Assembly: GCA_006212045.1 (NCBI GenBank)
Contig: PZPK01000002.1
Span: forward strand, 248,001 to 312,000
Length of the DNA stretch: 64,000 bases
Direction of reading: 5' to 3'
DNA from: Oleiphilus sp.
GTDB lineage: Bacteria; Pseudomonadota; Gammaproteobacteria; Pseudomonadales; Oleiphilaceae
This document shows, piece by piece, positions 41,627 through 50,173 of this stretch. The number at the start of each line of letters is the position of its first letter. Within the stretch, counting starts at the first letter, position 1. The notes below the pieces were generated by a model. It made no database searches. It was not told the origin of the DNA and saw only the letters and a program-made list of their open reading frames with translations. The position numbers and the translations under genes were made by a program.

Positions 41627-41691
41627 CTTTTCTTCTAACTATTCCAGAGGCTTAGTGGGTAACAAAAACTATCCGGTTGATATCGTAATTG

Positions 41692-41719
41692 CTCTGGCTA
41701 CTTCGCTGGCTACTTGAGA
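41692..41719 (+). repeat. Arm-type repeat, right copy
   Basis: Exact copy of the 28-bp repeat at 41367-41394, on the other side of the tRNA core. Confidence 0.7.
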
Positions 41720-41720
41720 A

Positions 41721-41742
41721 AAAAACGGCCTATGGCCGTTTT
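41721..41742. terminator. Symmetric terminator hairpin
   Basis: Perfect arms AAAACGGCC/GGCCGTTTT around TAT; it can act in both directions. Confidence 0.7.
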
Positions 41743-41770
41743 CAGGGTGATTCAAAATTCTGGGGATAAC

Positions 41771-42052
41771 TTACTGCCAGCTTTCTTGCAGGTATGTATG
41801 CGGACTTTTTATCCAATCGTGCAAGTCTTGCAGATAGAACGCCACGCGGGTGGCGTTCTTTCGCTTAGAGAGCTTGTGTGGTTTGGGGAACGTGCCTCGC
41901 GCGATCCTCCGGCTAATTTCCTGACGGGAAATGCCGCATAATCGAACTGCCAGCTTTATGGGTATCAGCGCGTTGCTTTGAATCATCAAAGCGGCAGTGA
42001 CCTGCGCTTCAAAATCGGCTTTGATGCTTCTGCCCTTTAGAACTTCTTCCAT
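41771..42052 (-). CDS. AlpA/excisionase-type regulator
   Basis: A 93-residue DNA-binding protein starting MEEVLKGRSIKADFEAQV. It carries a MerR/AlpA-like winged helix (AVRLCGISRQEISRRIARG and TFPKPHKLS). AlpA proteins activate integrase genes or direct excision of P4-like islands. The ATG at 42052 is preferred over 42070, as the truncated relative at 27788-27913 starts at the same place. It is the first gene to the right of the tRNA-Arg core and probably belongs to the 41.7-64 kb island. Confidence 0.8.
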   Translation of the reverse strand: MEEVLKGRSIKADFEAQVTAALMIQSNALIPIKLAVRLCGISRQEISRRIARGTFPKPHKLSKRKNATRVAFYLQDLHDWIKSPHTYLQESWQ

Positions 42053-42522
42053 GGTGCAATCCTTTCGCAAATTAACGGGCGGCGTTGCCGCTCATCTTCA
42101 CTGCACCCATGTCTGGAAACGAGGCAAACCGTCAATGACGGGAAGTGGTTCGTGCTCTCGAAGAAGCCACACCTCTACCCTAATGCTACGCTGAGTCTCT
42201 TAATAATTCGTTAATACCTGCCGAAAAATGCACGCTCACAGCGGCTTTCGATCTAGCGGGGCAGTTCAGAGCATGTCATTCAGTCCTTTTGCCTCGCGAA
42301 CCGAAGAATGGTGATTTCGTGCCTTATTACGTGAACGCTACCCGACAGGTGGCTCGCATCAAATCATTTTTCCCGTAAACGGCTGTAAAGGCGATAAATC
42401 GCCAACAGCCGCTAACAGTCCCCCACAAAATGTTTTGACACGAGCCTATCTCCTGACGGGTTGATCGCTGTTCACAAGGCCGAAATACCTCGGTTCTTGA
42501 AACAAGCAAAAGGAGATTACTC
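42053..42522. other. Leader region with a long hairpin at 42380-42411
   Basis: No gene is seen. A strong hairpin with arms CGGCTGT/ACAGCCG and GGCGAT/ATCGCC, interrupted by small bulges, lies at 42380-42411. It is about 110 bp before the small gene at 42523. It could be part of an untranslated leader or a DNA-protein site. Confidence 0.5.
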
Positions 42523-42753
42523 ATGACAACTCAAGAAAACACTGCAACGCAGAAAGCCAGCTCGAAGCCTACTCATAACCTTCGCAAGAAGATCGGCTAC
42601 GGCAAGCAAACCGAATTCGAAACTATCGGTGTCGCATGGGCACGAGAAGACGGTGGCTTCTACGTCAAGCTCTATGGAACGCAGGTCATTGATGGCGGCT
42701 TTTACGCCGTTCCAGTGAAGCAGGATGCAGAAGACACAGAGAGCGGCAACTAA
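42523..42753 (+). CDS. Small conserved-type island protein, 76 aa
   Basis: A 76-residue protein with a disordered Thr/Gln-rich start and a compact beta-rich core (FETIGVAWAREDGGFYVKLY, then VIDGGFYAVPV). An AAGGAG site lies 7 bp before the ATG, and a strong terminator ends it. Proteins of this size and type are frequent in conjugative or integrative islands; the function is unknown to me. Confidence 0.6.
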   Translation: MTTQENTATQKASSKPTHNLRKKIGYGKQTEFETIGVAWAREDGGFYVKLYGTQVIDGGFYAVPVKQDAEDTESGN

Positions 42754-42766
42754 GCCGCTCTTTTTT
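42740..42766 (+). terminator. Rho-independent terminator
   Basis: Arms AGAGCGGC/GCCGCTCT followed by a T-run. The 5' arm overlaps the last codons of the 76-aa gene. Confidence 0.85.
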
Positions 42767-42849
42767 CCATTTGAGAATTTGGCTTGGTCTAATGCACAGA
42801 GCGCGTTAGATTAGGCCAAATTCTGATTCTGGCTCATGAGTTTCTGTCG

Positions 42850-43401
42850 ATGGAAGAGATTATTGCTGCATTCGCGAACAGGGTGCGCGATGGCAATATA
42901 GAGATTTATAACGAATTCAGTCTCCAGCATGAGCTGGGGATATATCTTCGCGAGCGCCTTCCGCTGAAGAAAATACAGTTCGAGCGTAATGTCTCTTTCT
43001 TCGGCATGAGCAAGGCCGAGTTCGTTAAACGAGAGATTGATATCTCCATATTCGATAGCTCGGATCAGAGCTTGGAAACGGCTATCGAATTGAAATATCC
43101 GAGGAACGGCCAGCACCCTGAACAGATGTTCAGTTTTTGTAAGGATGTGTCTTTCACGGAGCAACTGCTACGTGCTGGATGCAAACAAGCTTATGTGGTT
43201 ATCTTCGCTGAGGATCGGCTGTTCTATGAAGGAAGCCAAACCGGAATATATACCTATTTTCGTGGCGGCGATGATCTGACAGGGACGATCCAAAAGCCTA
43301 CTGGACGGCGGGACACTGAATGGCAAATTCAAGGCCGCTATTCCATAGAGTGGCGTCCGGTGAAGGATTCACTCAAGTACACCGTCATCAAGGCTCAGTA
43401 A
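42850..43401 (+). CDS. Restriction-endonuclease-like protein
   Basis: A 183-residue protein with a PD-(D/E)XK-type pattern. An early Glu lies in FSLQHELGIYL, Asp in KREIDISIFDSS, and Glu-x-Lys in TAIELKYPRNG (near residues 78-80). It resembles small nucleases of unknown target. It is followed directly by the hairpin array and precedes the defence block. Start: ATG at 42850; GATGGAAG before it is only a fair ribosome site. Whether it acts on DNA or RNA is not visible. Confidence 0.6.
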   Translation: MEEIIAAFANRVRDGNIEIYNEFSLQHELGIYLRERLPLKKIQFERNVSFFGMSKAEFVKREIDISIFDSSDQSLETAIELKYPRNGQHPEQMFSFCKDVSFTEQLLRAGCKQAYVVIFAEDRLFYEGSQTGIYTYFRGGDDLTGTIQKPTGRRDTEWQIQGRYSIEWRPVKDSLKYTVIKAQ

Positions 43402-43404
43402 ATA

Positions 43405-44252
43405 CCATGCGCCTCGCATGGACAATATTGACGCTGGTATTTGCCCCCGAACGGTTTTCATCCTTCGGCCTCACTGTGGCCTCGGAAAACCGTCCGGCCA
43501 CTAAAACCCGCCCGTATGGCCTCTGCGCATATCGCGCTTTGGCCATACCGCCTGCCTGAGCGTGCTGAACCTGTTTCGCTCGGTAATGAGTAGCGGCAGG
43601 CGGTAGCCGTACCAGCGGATAGCCTGTCGAGAAAACAGCACAGCCGATCTTGCGGCTTGCTTTTAGCAGGTGGCGGCATATATTCCTATTGCCGTCAGGT
43701 TAGTGCTTGGGGCATAGTCCGGCACAACCGTCATCGCGAATCTTGCACCTGTGTCTAACGGTGCGACGCGGGCGCAGCATAGTTTCGGTTTTGGCGAAAA
43801 CCCGTGTCTGCGATGACCGCAAGATGTGTGCGTGTAGTACAAAATCTTCGATTTCGTCCTCCCCGCACCATCTTGGCAAGGGAGATAGCTAGCCGCTCTC
43901 CCGTTGCATCCCTCATGGCCGCTCTAGGCTTCAGCCGCAGGAAACCTGCATCTTCAGGCAAGAGCTGAGTGGTGCATACAAGGCATCGATCCTTTGCTGC
44001 ACCAGCGAACGTGTGGCCGTTCGATCACCATTGGGGAGCCTTCAGCGCTCCCGCAAACCCCATCGACCAGAGCTTGGAGAAGTGCCTCTCCATCTGGACT
44101 GAACCATGCACCAACCGTTCGCCGTTTGGATACCGTGAACAGATCGCTGTTCAATCACGACCAACCCTGCGCGGATTGGATGCCGTGAGCGTTTCGGCGC
44201 TCAACCCCGACCACTGTCTCGCCAGTGGATGGCGACCAAGGAGCGTCCTTGG
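43405..44252 (+). other. Array of short hairpins; final part has an exact 25-bp period
   Basis: This 0.85-kb stretch has no convincing gene but is packed with perfect or near-perfect stems. Examples are 43405-43421 (CCATGCG/CGCATGG), 43451-43493, 43514-43548, 43548-43603 (CCGCCTGCC/GGCAGGCGG), 43821-43874 (11 bp with one bulge), 43880-43902, 43937-43949, 43971-44003, 44006-44023, 44034-44052 and 44067-44097. From 44111 onward, hairpins start every 25 bp exactly: 44111, 44136, 44161, 44186, 44211, 44236. The first and third units, like the fifth and sixth, are bounded by CCA...TGGAT; the second and fourth by TGA...TCAA. Stem sequences differ (TGAACAG/CTGTTCA, TGAGCG/CGCTCA, CCACTG/CAGTGG, CCAAGGA/TCCTTGG) yet stay paired. 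This points to selection on structure, as a noncoding RNA or as single-stranded DNA hairpins. Confidence 0.7.
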
Positions 44253-44279
44253 ATGCGGCGCAACAAGGTGGGGCGTGGA

Positions 44280-45731
44280 TCAACTCATAAAATTGGCACG
44301 GAGCCATTCTTCAAGCCGTCGCGTGGCGGTCACGTCATCGCGGTTGTAGCCGAGAATTTCGCCCTTGAGACGTGCCTTTATTTCGGGATCAGGTTCCGCC
44401 AAGAAGCGATTGAATTGCACCACTGACCACTGCGAGCCGGATTCTTCGTCTTGCCACTGGAAATTGACCAGATCGCGGTGTTTGCAGATATCCTTCAGGC
44501 CATATCCCTGCAATGGCAAGACCAGACTTTCCAGCACAGGTTTTTGCAGGTCAAACAGTGGACTTTCATCGCCTAGCAGATACACCACGGTGGGGTGATC
44601 TTCCATTACGTAGCGTTTGGCGTAAGCACAGATTGTGCTGCGCTCATGGCTGGAATAATGCGCCAAAATCAGGTCTGGGTATTGCCCTTTATAGCCCTCT
44701 ACCTGTTTGAGAAACTGAAGCCAGCCCTGTTCGTCCTCATCATCACGATCTGTCCATACGTATTCGAAGTCCTCATCAGCGCTATTGTCGGAAAAGTCCG
44801 GCACGAGGAAGCCCCATAAGTAAACGTGTTTTTCGCCGTTTCCAGTCAAGGGATTGTCTTCAATATCGAAATGTATCCAGTGGCCTTCCGGTAGTTCGAC
44901 AGGCTTGAGCCGGAAAACCTCATTCGAGAGGTAGGATTTGGCTTGAAGCACCGCTCTGTTTTTCTTGTCATCGCCCTTGAGGTAAGGGATGTCGGGAATC
45001 GCGCTCGCGTGGGTATCGGCCAGCTTGCTTATCGTGTCGATACCTGCACTTTCTAATCCAATTGCTGCACGCCCCTGTATGCCATAGAGCAACGACAATT
45101 CTCCCTTTTGCTCGAATGGAGGCTTGCAATGCGCGTAGTAGGGACAGGCGCGGCATTTGCTGTGGCTGTATCGAACCAGAGGTTCGTCTTCTGATGAAAG
45201 AAGCTCTCGCATTTCCGTAGCGAACTGATTTGCGACGGCGTTGGCTTCATCACCGATCAACGCTTGCTCGCCGTCGCCGAGGAATACGATGGCAGGCAAA
45301 CCAGTGCCCAGCAATCGACGATAGATGCCCAATTGCACCTGAATTTCTTTCTTTTCTTCGCTCAGCGAAAGTTTGGCGTCAGCCGCTTGGTACTGGCCGC
45401 TCTCGCCCAGAAGGAGGAAGTCTGGCAAGCCAATAATGCCCTCAGCCTCATTTAAGAGCTGTGCTTGGTAGATCGCAGGCACTCGGTCGGCCATGAGACG
45501 GGCGGTATCCTCTGTCGAACTGGCCGTGTGAACATCCATGTCGCCGGAAAGCCGCTCAAGGATGGCTTGCTCGTGCGCCAGACCCAGCTCGATCACCAGT
45601 TGTTCGAATGGATCGTCTATGGTCTGGAGGTCGAAATCGCCCTTGTTGTCCAGCCAGACTCGCCGTGCACAGAGAGACCATGACTTGGCGTCACTCGGCT
45701 TTATCAATGGCAGGTCTGGTGCATTTGGCAT
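44280..45731 (-). CDS. TM0106-family RecB/Cas4-like nuclease with RNase H-like domain
   Basis: A 483-residue two-domain nuclease. The N-terminal half is a Cas4/RecB-like PD-(D/E)XK domain: GIIGLPDFLLLGESG, then the Lys-bearing QAADAKLS, QVQLGIYRR, and an iron-sulfur-type Cys cluster in SKCRACPYYAHC. The C-terminal half is an RNase_H_2 exonuclease domain with acidic residues in IHFDIEDNPLTG, then LILAHYSSHERS and a final NRDDVTATRRLEEW. This matches the TM0106 family, which often lies in defence or mobile islands. It ends 27 bp from the hairpin array and converges on it. It is divergent from the HTH gene at 45865. Confidence 0.85.
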   Translation of the reverse strand: MPNAPDLPLIKPSDAKSWSLCARRVWLDNKGDFDLQTIDDPFEQLVIELGLAHEQAILERLSGDMDVHTASSTEDTARLMADRVPAIYQAQLLNEAEGIIGLPDFLLLGESGQYQAADAKLSLSEEKKEIQVQLGIYRRLLGTGLPAIVFLGDGEQALIGDEANAVANQFATEMRELLSSEDEPLVRYSHSKCRACPYYAHCKPPFEQKGELSLLYGIQGRAAIGLESAGIDTISKLADTHASAIPDIPYLKGDDKKNRAVLQAKSYLSNEVFRLKPVELPEGHWIHFDIEDNPLTGNGEKHVYLWGFLVPDFSDNSADEDFEYVWTDRDDEDEQGWLQFLKQVEGYKGQYPDLILAHYSSHERSTICAYAKRYVMEDHPTVVYLLGDESPLFDLQKPVLESLVLPLQGYGLKDICKHRDLVNFQWQDEESGSQWSVVQFNRFLAEPDPEIKARLKGEILGYNRDDVTATRRLEEWLRANFMS

Positions 45732-45864
45732 CGGCTACGAACTCTCTTTCCTCGGTTTACTTATCAATCTATCGCATAACTGCCTGATGGCAATAACAGT
45801 TTTGCGGTTGTCGGTTCCCCAATTTTCCCTTATTCTCTCACGTATCGTTACGGTGGAAAAAGTG

Positions 45865-46047
45865 ATGAACGACGAAATCATGACCCTGAAAGAGGTCGCG
45901 GAATACCTGAAGCTGGCTGAAAAGACGGCCTACCGCCTTGCAGCGGAAGGCAAATTGCCCGGCTTCAAGGCTGGCGGAAGCTGGCGCTTCAAACAGTCTG
46001 ACATCGAAAAATGGATTGAAGAGAACAAGAAAGGCCAAAAGGAATAA
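45865..46047 (+). CDS. Excisionase-type HTH DNA-binding protein
   Basis: A 60-residue MerR/excisionase-like protein (EVAEYLKLAEKTAYRLAAEG and KAGGSWRFKQSDIEKWI), the SinR-like short winged helix common in front of restriction clusters. The ATG at 45865 has GGTGGA upstream. It is the first gene of the plus-strand defence block, 12 bp before the helicase gene, so it probably controls the block. Confidence 0.85.
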   Translation: MNDEIMTLKEVAEYLKLAEKTAYRLAAEGKLPGFKAGGSWRFKQSDIEKWIEENKKGQKE

Positions 46048-46059
46048 GGGGCAGATTAC

Positions 46060-49000
46060 GTGTTACTGGATAACAGAAATAACGGCTATGTCGGGAATGA
46101 GCTGAAGAAGCGCTCGTTCGAAGGCTCAAAGCTGGCCGTTCTTTCGAGCTTGTTCACCATCTATGGCTATGCAGCCCTGAAAAAAGAGCTGGGCAAGCTT
46201 TCCGATAGCCGTTTGCTTCTCACGGACTGGCAACACCAGACCCTTCAATCGCTCGTCGGCACCGAGGCCGAAGTGCGCCTTACCAATCAACTCAACCAAC
46301 GCCGGATTGCCAGAGAGTGTGCCAAGTGGATCAGGGGGAAAGTCGAGGTCAAGGCCAGTCGCGAGCCGCATCAATCCAGTCAAAATCTCATTCATCTGAT
46401 GGCCAACGGCAGTGGCGATCATTTTGCCGTCCATGGCAGCGCCACATTGACACCCACGGGGCTGGGTGAAGTTCGGTCGAATGGCTTGCAAATGAACACG
46501 GGTACTTCCGATGCCGAAACCACCCAGCAACTATTGGCTTGGTTCGATGGCATCTGGTCGGACGATTTCAGCGCAACTGATATTCGCAACGACGTGCTAG
46601 AACGGCTCGATTTTATTGCCGCCGATCAGCCTGCCAGCTTTGTCTACTTCCTGACGCTCTACAACATCTTCAAAGACTTCCTCGAAGACATCGACGAGGA
46701 AAATATTATTCGCAGTAAGACGGGCTTCAAGGACACACTGGTCTGGAACAAGCTCTACAAGTTTCAGAAAGATGGCGTGCTGGGAGCTATCGACAAGCTC
46801 GAAAAACACAACGGCTGCATCATCGCCGATAGCGTCGGTCTGGGTAAGACTTTCGAAGCGCTGGCAATCATCAAATATTACGAGCTTCGCAACGACCGTG
46901 TGCTTGTTTTATGCCCGAAAAAGCTACGTGATAACTGGACGATGTACACCATCAACGACAAGCGGAACTTGCTTGCCAGTGATCGGTTCAACTTCGACGT
47001 TCTGAATCACACCGACCTGAGCCGACTAAAAGGCTTCTCCGGCGAAATCAATCTCGAAACGCTTAACTGGAGTAACTACGACCTCATCGTTATCGACGAG
47101 TCACACAATTTCCGCAACAACCCGAACAGGGCGGACGGAAAGACCCGATACGAACGGCTTCTCAATGACATTATTCGTTCCGGCGTCAGGACAAAGGTTT
47201 TGATGCTATCGGCAACGCCCGTGAACAACCGGATGAATGATCTGAAGAATCAGGTCGCATTCATCACTGAAGGACGCGACGATGCTTTTGGTGATGTCGG
47301 TATTCGGAGTATCGACAGCACACTCCGACTGGCTCAAAAGCAGTTTAACCAGTGGGTCAAGCAACCCGTCGAAAGCCGGACAACGGCGAGCCTTCTGGAT
47401 AGCATGAGCTTCGACTACTTCAAGTTACTTGATGTTGTCACCATCGCTCGGTCGCGTAAGCACATCGAAAAATACTACGGCACTGCCGATATCGGTGAGT
47501 TTCCTACAAGACTGCCACCGAAGAATATCTATGCGGATATTGACCTGTCCGACGAGTTCCCACCGCTACGGGAGGTCAACAAAACCATTCGCAGACTCTC
47601 GCTGGCTGGTTATTCGCCACTCAAGTTCGTGCGCAATGACAAGAAGGATGAATACGCACGGCGCTACGACAAGGCCGTTGGCGCGGGTGCTAGCGTCTTC
47701 AAGCAGATAGACCGTGAAGAAAGTCTTGTTCACCTCATGCGGGTGAACTTGCTCAAGCGCATGGAAAGCTCTATCCGCTCATTCAGGCTTACCGTTGACA
47801 AGCTCAATAACCAGATCGAAGTGCTTCTTTCAAAGATCGAAGAGCATGAGGCAGGCGATATTGATGCTCTCAGCATCGAAGATATTCATGACTTCGAGCT
47901 GGATTCGCCTGAATTGGAGCCTTACATGATCGGCAACAAGACCAAGGTGCTCTTGCAGGACATGGACTTGATTCACTTCAAGCAGGAACTTGAAGCGGAT
48001 CGCGTGTTGTTGACCAGCATAGCGGAGGCCGCCAAAGAGGTATCAGCGGAGCGTGATGCCAAACTGGATCAACTCAAGGCCGCCATCGCAGAAAAGGTCA
48101 GCAACCCACTCAACGCCGACAACAGGAAAGTCATCGTTTTCACGGCCTTTGCCGACACCGCGCAGTATCTCTATAGCCACTTGGCGCAATGGGCAAAGCA
48201 GGACATGAACATCGACAGCGCTTTGGTTACGGGCGGCGGCACAAACAAAACGACGGTCACTGGAATCGGCTCCGAGTTGAACAGCATTCTCACCGCTTTC
48301 TCACCAGTTTCGAAGGAGCGGGACAAAATTGACCCGAACGCGACCGCAGAGATTGATCTGCTCATTGCTACTGACTGTATCAGCGAAGGTCAGAATCTTC
48401 AGGATTGTGACACGCTGATTAACTACGACATTCACTGGAATCCGGTCAGGATTATCCAGCGCTTTGGCCGTGTGGATCGGCTTGGTTCCAAGAATGAGCA
48501 AATCCAGCTCATTAACTTCTGGCCGAACATGGAGCTGGATGAATACATCAATCTGGAAGCGCGTGTGTCAGGCCGTATGGTGTTACTGGATATTTCGGCG
48601 ACTGGCGAAGAAAACGTCATCGACGAGAACGCCAAGGAAATGAATGACCTTGAGTATCGCCGTAAGCAGCTCCAGCAATTGAAGGAAGCCGTTGTCGATC
48701 TGGAGGACATGGCAGGCGGTGTTTCTATTACCGATCTTACGCTCAATGACTTTCGGATGGATTTGTCGGACTACATGAATCGCAATCGTCCAGAAGAAAG
48801 CACTAAGAGCCAGAATCTCCACGCGCTGGAGCAAGCGCCCGTTGGTCTATATGCCGCCGTGACGCTTGATGAATCGCTCTCTGAAGAGGGGCTGAAGTCC
48901 GGCGTGATTTTCTGTCTGAAGAATATTCGAACAGGTACGCAGGCTGTTCAGGTGGACGATAACTATCCGCTGGCTCCCTATTTTCTCGTCTATGTATCCG

Positions 49001-49359
49001 ACGATGCTGTGATTGAGCTGAACTTCACCCAAAGCAAAAAGGTACTCGATCTTCTCAAGCGTCAAGCCTTCAGTTATTCGGACATAGACGAGGGTGCAAC
49101 GAGCTATGTGAATAATGCGACTAAGCAAGGCCGCAATATGGAGCACTATCAACACCTGCTCGCCGTTGCCGTGGATAGCATCGCAGGCAAGAGTGAAGAG
49201 AAAGGCGTTGAAAGCCTGTTCACCAAAGGTGGCACGGTGCTCACTGCGACAAGCAGTCAGGGAATTGAGGACTTTGCCGTGATTTCCTACCTGATACTCG
49301 TTGGCCAAGACGACGCGGTGCCCTCTCTACCAAACGATAGCAAGGAGGCGACCGGATGA
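46060..49359 (+). CDS. SNF2-family helicase with N-terminal PLD-like domain
   Basis: A 1099-residue protein. The N-terminal part has a phospholipase D-like signature (FAVHGSATLTPTG, near residue 125), of the kind seen in DNA-cutting PLD nucleases, although the usual Lys is not clear. The central part is a Swi2/Snf2 ATPase with Walker A ADSVGLGKTFEA (near 260), DEAH-like VIDESHNF (near 345) and LSATPVNNR. Helicase C ends with NPVRIIQRFGRVDRLG (near 800). The GTG start has AAGGGG 7 bp upstream. The next gene overlaps its end (ATGA). It is the motor of the restriction-like block, probably moving along DNA to license cutting. Confidence 0.85.
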   Translation: MLLDNRNNGYVGNELKKRSFEGSKLAVLSSLFTIYGYAALKKELGKLSDSRLLLTDWQHQTLQSLVGTEAEVRLTNQLNQRRIARECAKWIRGKVEVKASREPHQSSQNLIHLMANGSGDHFAVHGSATLTPTGLGEVRSNGLQMNTGTSDAETTQQLLAWFDGIWSDDFSATDIRNDVLERLDFIAADQPASFVYFLTLYNIFKDFLEDIDEENIIRSKTGFKDTLVWNKLYKFQKDGVLGAIDKLEKHNGCIIADSVGLGKTFEALAIIKYYELRNDRVLVLCPKKLRDNWTMYTINDKRNLLASDRFNFDVLNHTDLSRLKGFSGEINLETLNWSNYDLIVIDESHNFRNNPNRADGKTRYERLLNDIIRSGVRTKVLMLSATPVNNRMNDLKNQVAFITEGRDDAFGDVGIRSIDSTLRLAQKQFNQWVKQPVESRTTASLLDSMSFDYFKLLDVVTIARSRKHIEKYYGTADIGEFPTRLPPKNIYADIDLSDEFPPLREVNKTIRRLSLAGYSPLKFVRNDKKDEYARRYDKAVGAGASVFKQIDREESLVHLMRVNLLKRMESSIRSFRLTVDKLNNQIEVLLSKIEEHEAGDIDALSIEDIHDFELDSPELEPYMIGNKTKVLLQDMDLIHFKQELEADRVLLTSIAEAAKEVSAERDAKLDQLKAAIAEKVSNPLNADNRKVIVFTAFADTAQYLYSHLAQWAKQDMNIDSALVTGGGTNKTTVTGIGSELNSILTAFSPVSKERDKIDPNATAEIDLLIATDCISEGQNLQDCDTLINYDIHWNPVRIIQRFGRVDRLGSKNEQIQLINFWPNMELDEYINLEARVSGRMVLLDISATGEENVIDENAKEMNDLEYRRKQLQQLKEAVVDLEDMAGGVSITDLTLNDFRMDLSDYMNRNRPEESTKSQNLHALEQAPVGLYAAVTLDESLSEEGLKSGVIFCLKNIRTGTQAVQVDDNYPLAPYFLVYVSDDAVIELNFTQSKKVLDLLKRQAFSYSDIDEGATSYVNNATKQGRNMEHYQHLLAVAVDSIAGKSEEKGVESLFTKGGTVLTATSSQGIEDFAVISYLILVGQDDAVPSLPNDSKEATG

Positions 49360-50138
49360 TTCAATCCTTCGATGACTTCCTTGAGCATCTGGATATCCCA
49401 AGTTCTTGCAGGCTCGATAAGCCTGTCTTTAAGAAACTGTTTCTGGACAACGGCGTACTCGATGCCACGGATAAGAAATGCCTGAAAGACGATATCTCGC
49501 GGGTGCGATGGCTCTACACGCTTAAACCCAGCACGATCAATATCGCGGCTTACGGTGACGACATACGCGAATACCCAGAGGTGGCCGTTCTGCATGTCGA
49601 GTTAAGCAATGCCAGCCGCGCTGCGCGGATTGCGCACTTTATCAACCGCTCGATTCCATATCCCCTTGTCCTGCTCTTTACGGCAGAGATGGATGGTCAC
49701 ACCAGCATGTCTATTAGTTTGGCGGATAAGCGGATCAATCAGGCGGACAAAGAAAAATGGGTGCTGGAAGATTCCGTGAATTCCGGCTGGCTCACCTTCA
49801 CCGATCAGTCCACGTCGGAAAGCGAGTTTATGAATAGCCTAAAAGTTACGGCTTTGCCGTTCACAGACTTCTGGCGTTTCTATCAAGCGCTCATGGAGCG
49901 CGTAATCGCGATCAACTGTGCGATCCATAGCGGTGACTTCAAGCTAGATGTTCATGGCACCTCAAATCAGGGTGCTGGCCGCTTAGAGAAGTTACGTGAA
50001 CTTGCAAAGCTCGATACTCAGAAGGCCGAGATTGCCAACAAGCTAAAGAAAGAGAAGCAAATGGGCAGGCAGGTCGATCTGAATACCAAGGTAAAAAATA
50101 TTAACGACAGGATTGCTGAAATCAAAGGCAGCCTTTAA
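49356..50138 (+). CDS. DUF4391 protein
   Basis: A 260-residue protein of the DUF4391 type. It has an N-terminal part with SRVRWLYTLKPSTINIA, a central beta-rich segment and a C-terminal coiled coil rich in Lys (KAEIANKLKKEKQMGRQV). DUF4391 genes usually stand between a helicase and a type III-like methyltransferase, exactly as here, so it is likely a subunit that links the two. It overlaps the helicase stop by 4 bp. The catalytic role is unknown. Confidence 0.8.
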   Translation: MIQSFDDFLEHLDIPSSCRLDKPVFKKLFLDNGVLDATDKKCLKDDISRVRWLYTLKPSTINIAAYGDDIREYPEVAVLHVELSNASRAARIAHFINRSIPYPLVLLFTAEMDGHTSMSISLADKRINQADKEKWVLEDSVNSGWLTFTDQSTSESEFMNSLKVTALPFTDFWRFYQALMERVIAINCAIHSGDFKLDVHGTSNQGAGRLEKLRELAKLDTQKAEIANKLKKEKQMGRQVDLNTKVKNINDRIAEIKGSL

Positions 50139-50173
50139 ACCCTATATATGAAAGAAAGTGTGAACGATAAATC

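Noticed and set aside
44111-44252. CRISPR array
   Set aside because: The 25-bp units are hairpins with no identical repeat and no spacer pattern, and no cas operon is present; the nearby Cas4-like gene is of the TM0106 type.
43405-44279. Several protein frames through the hairpin array
   Set aside because: They run in many overlapping frames on both strands with biased, repetitive residues, as expected from palindromic DNA.
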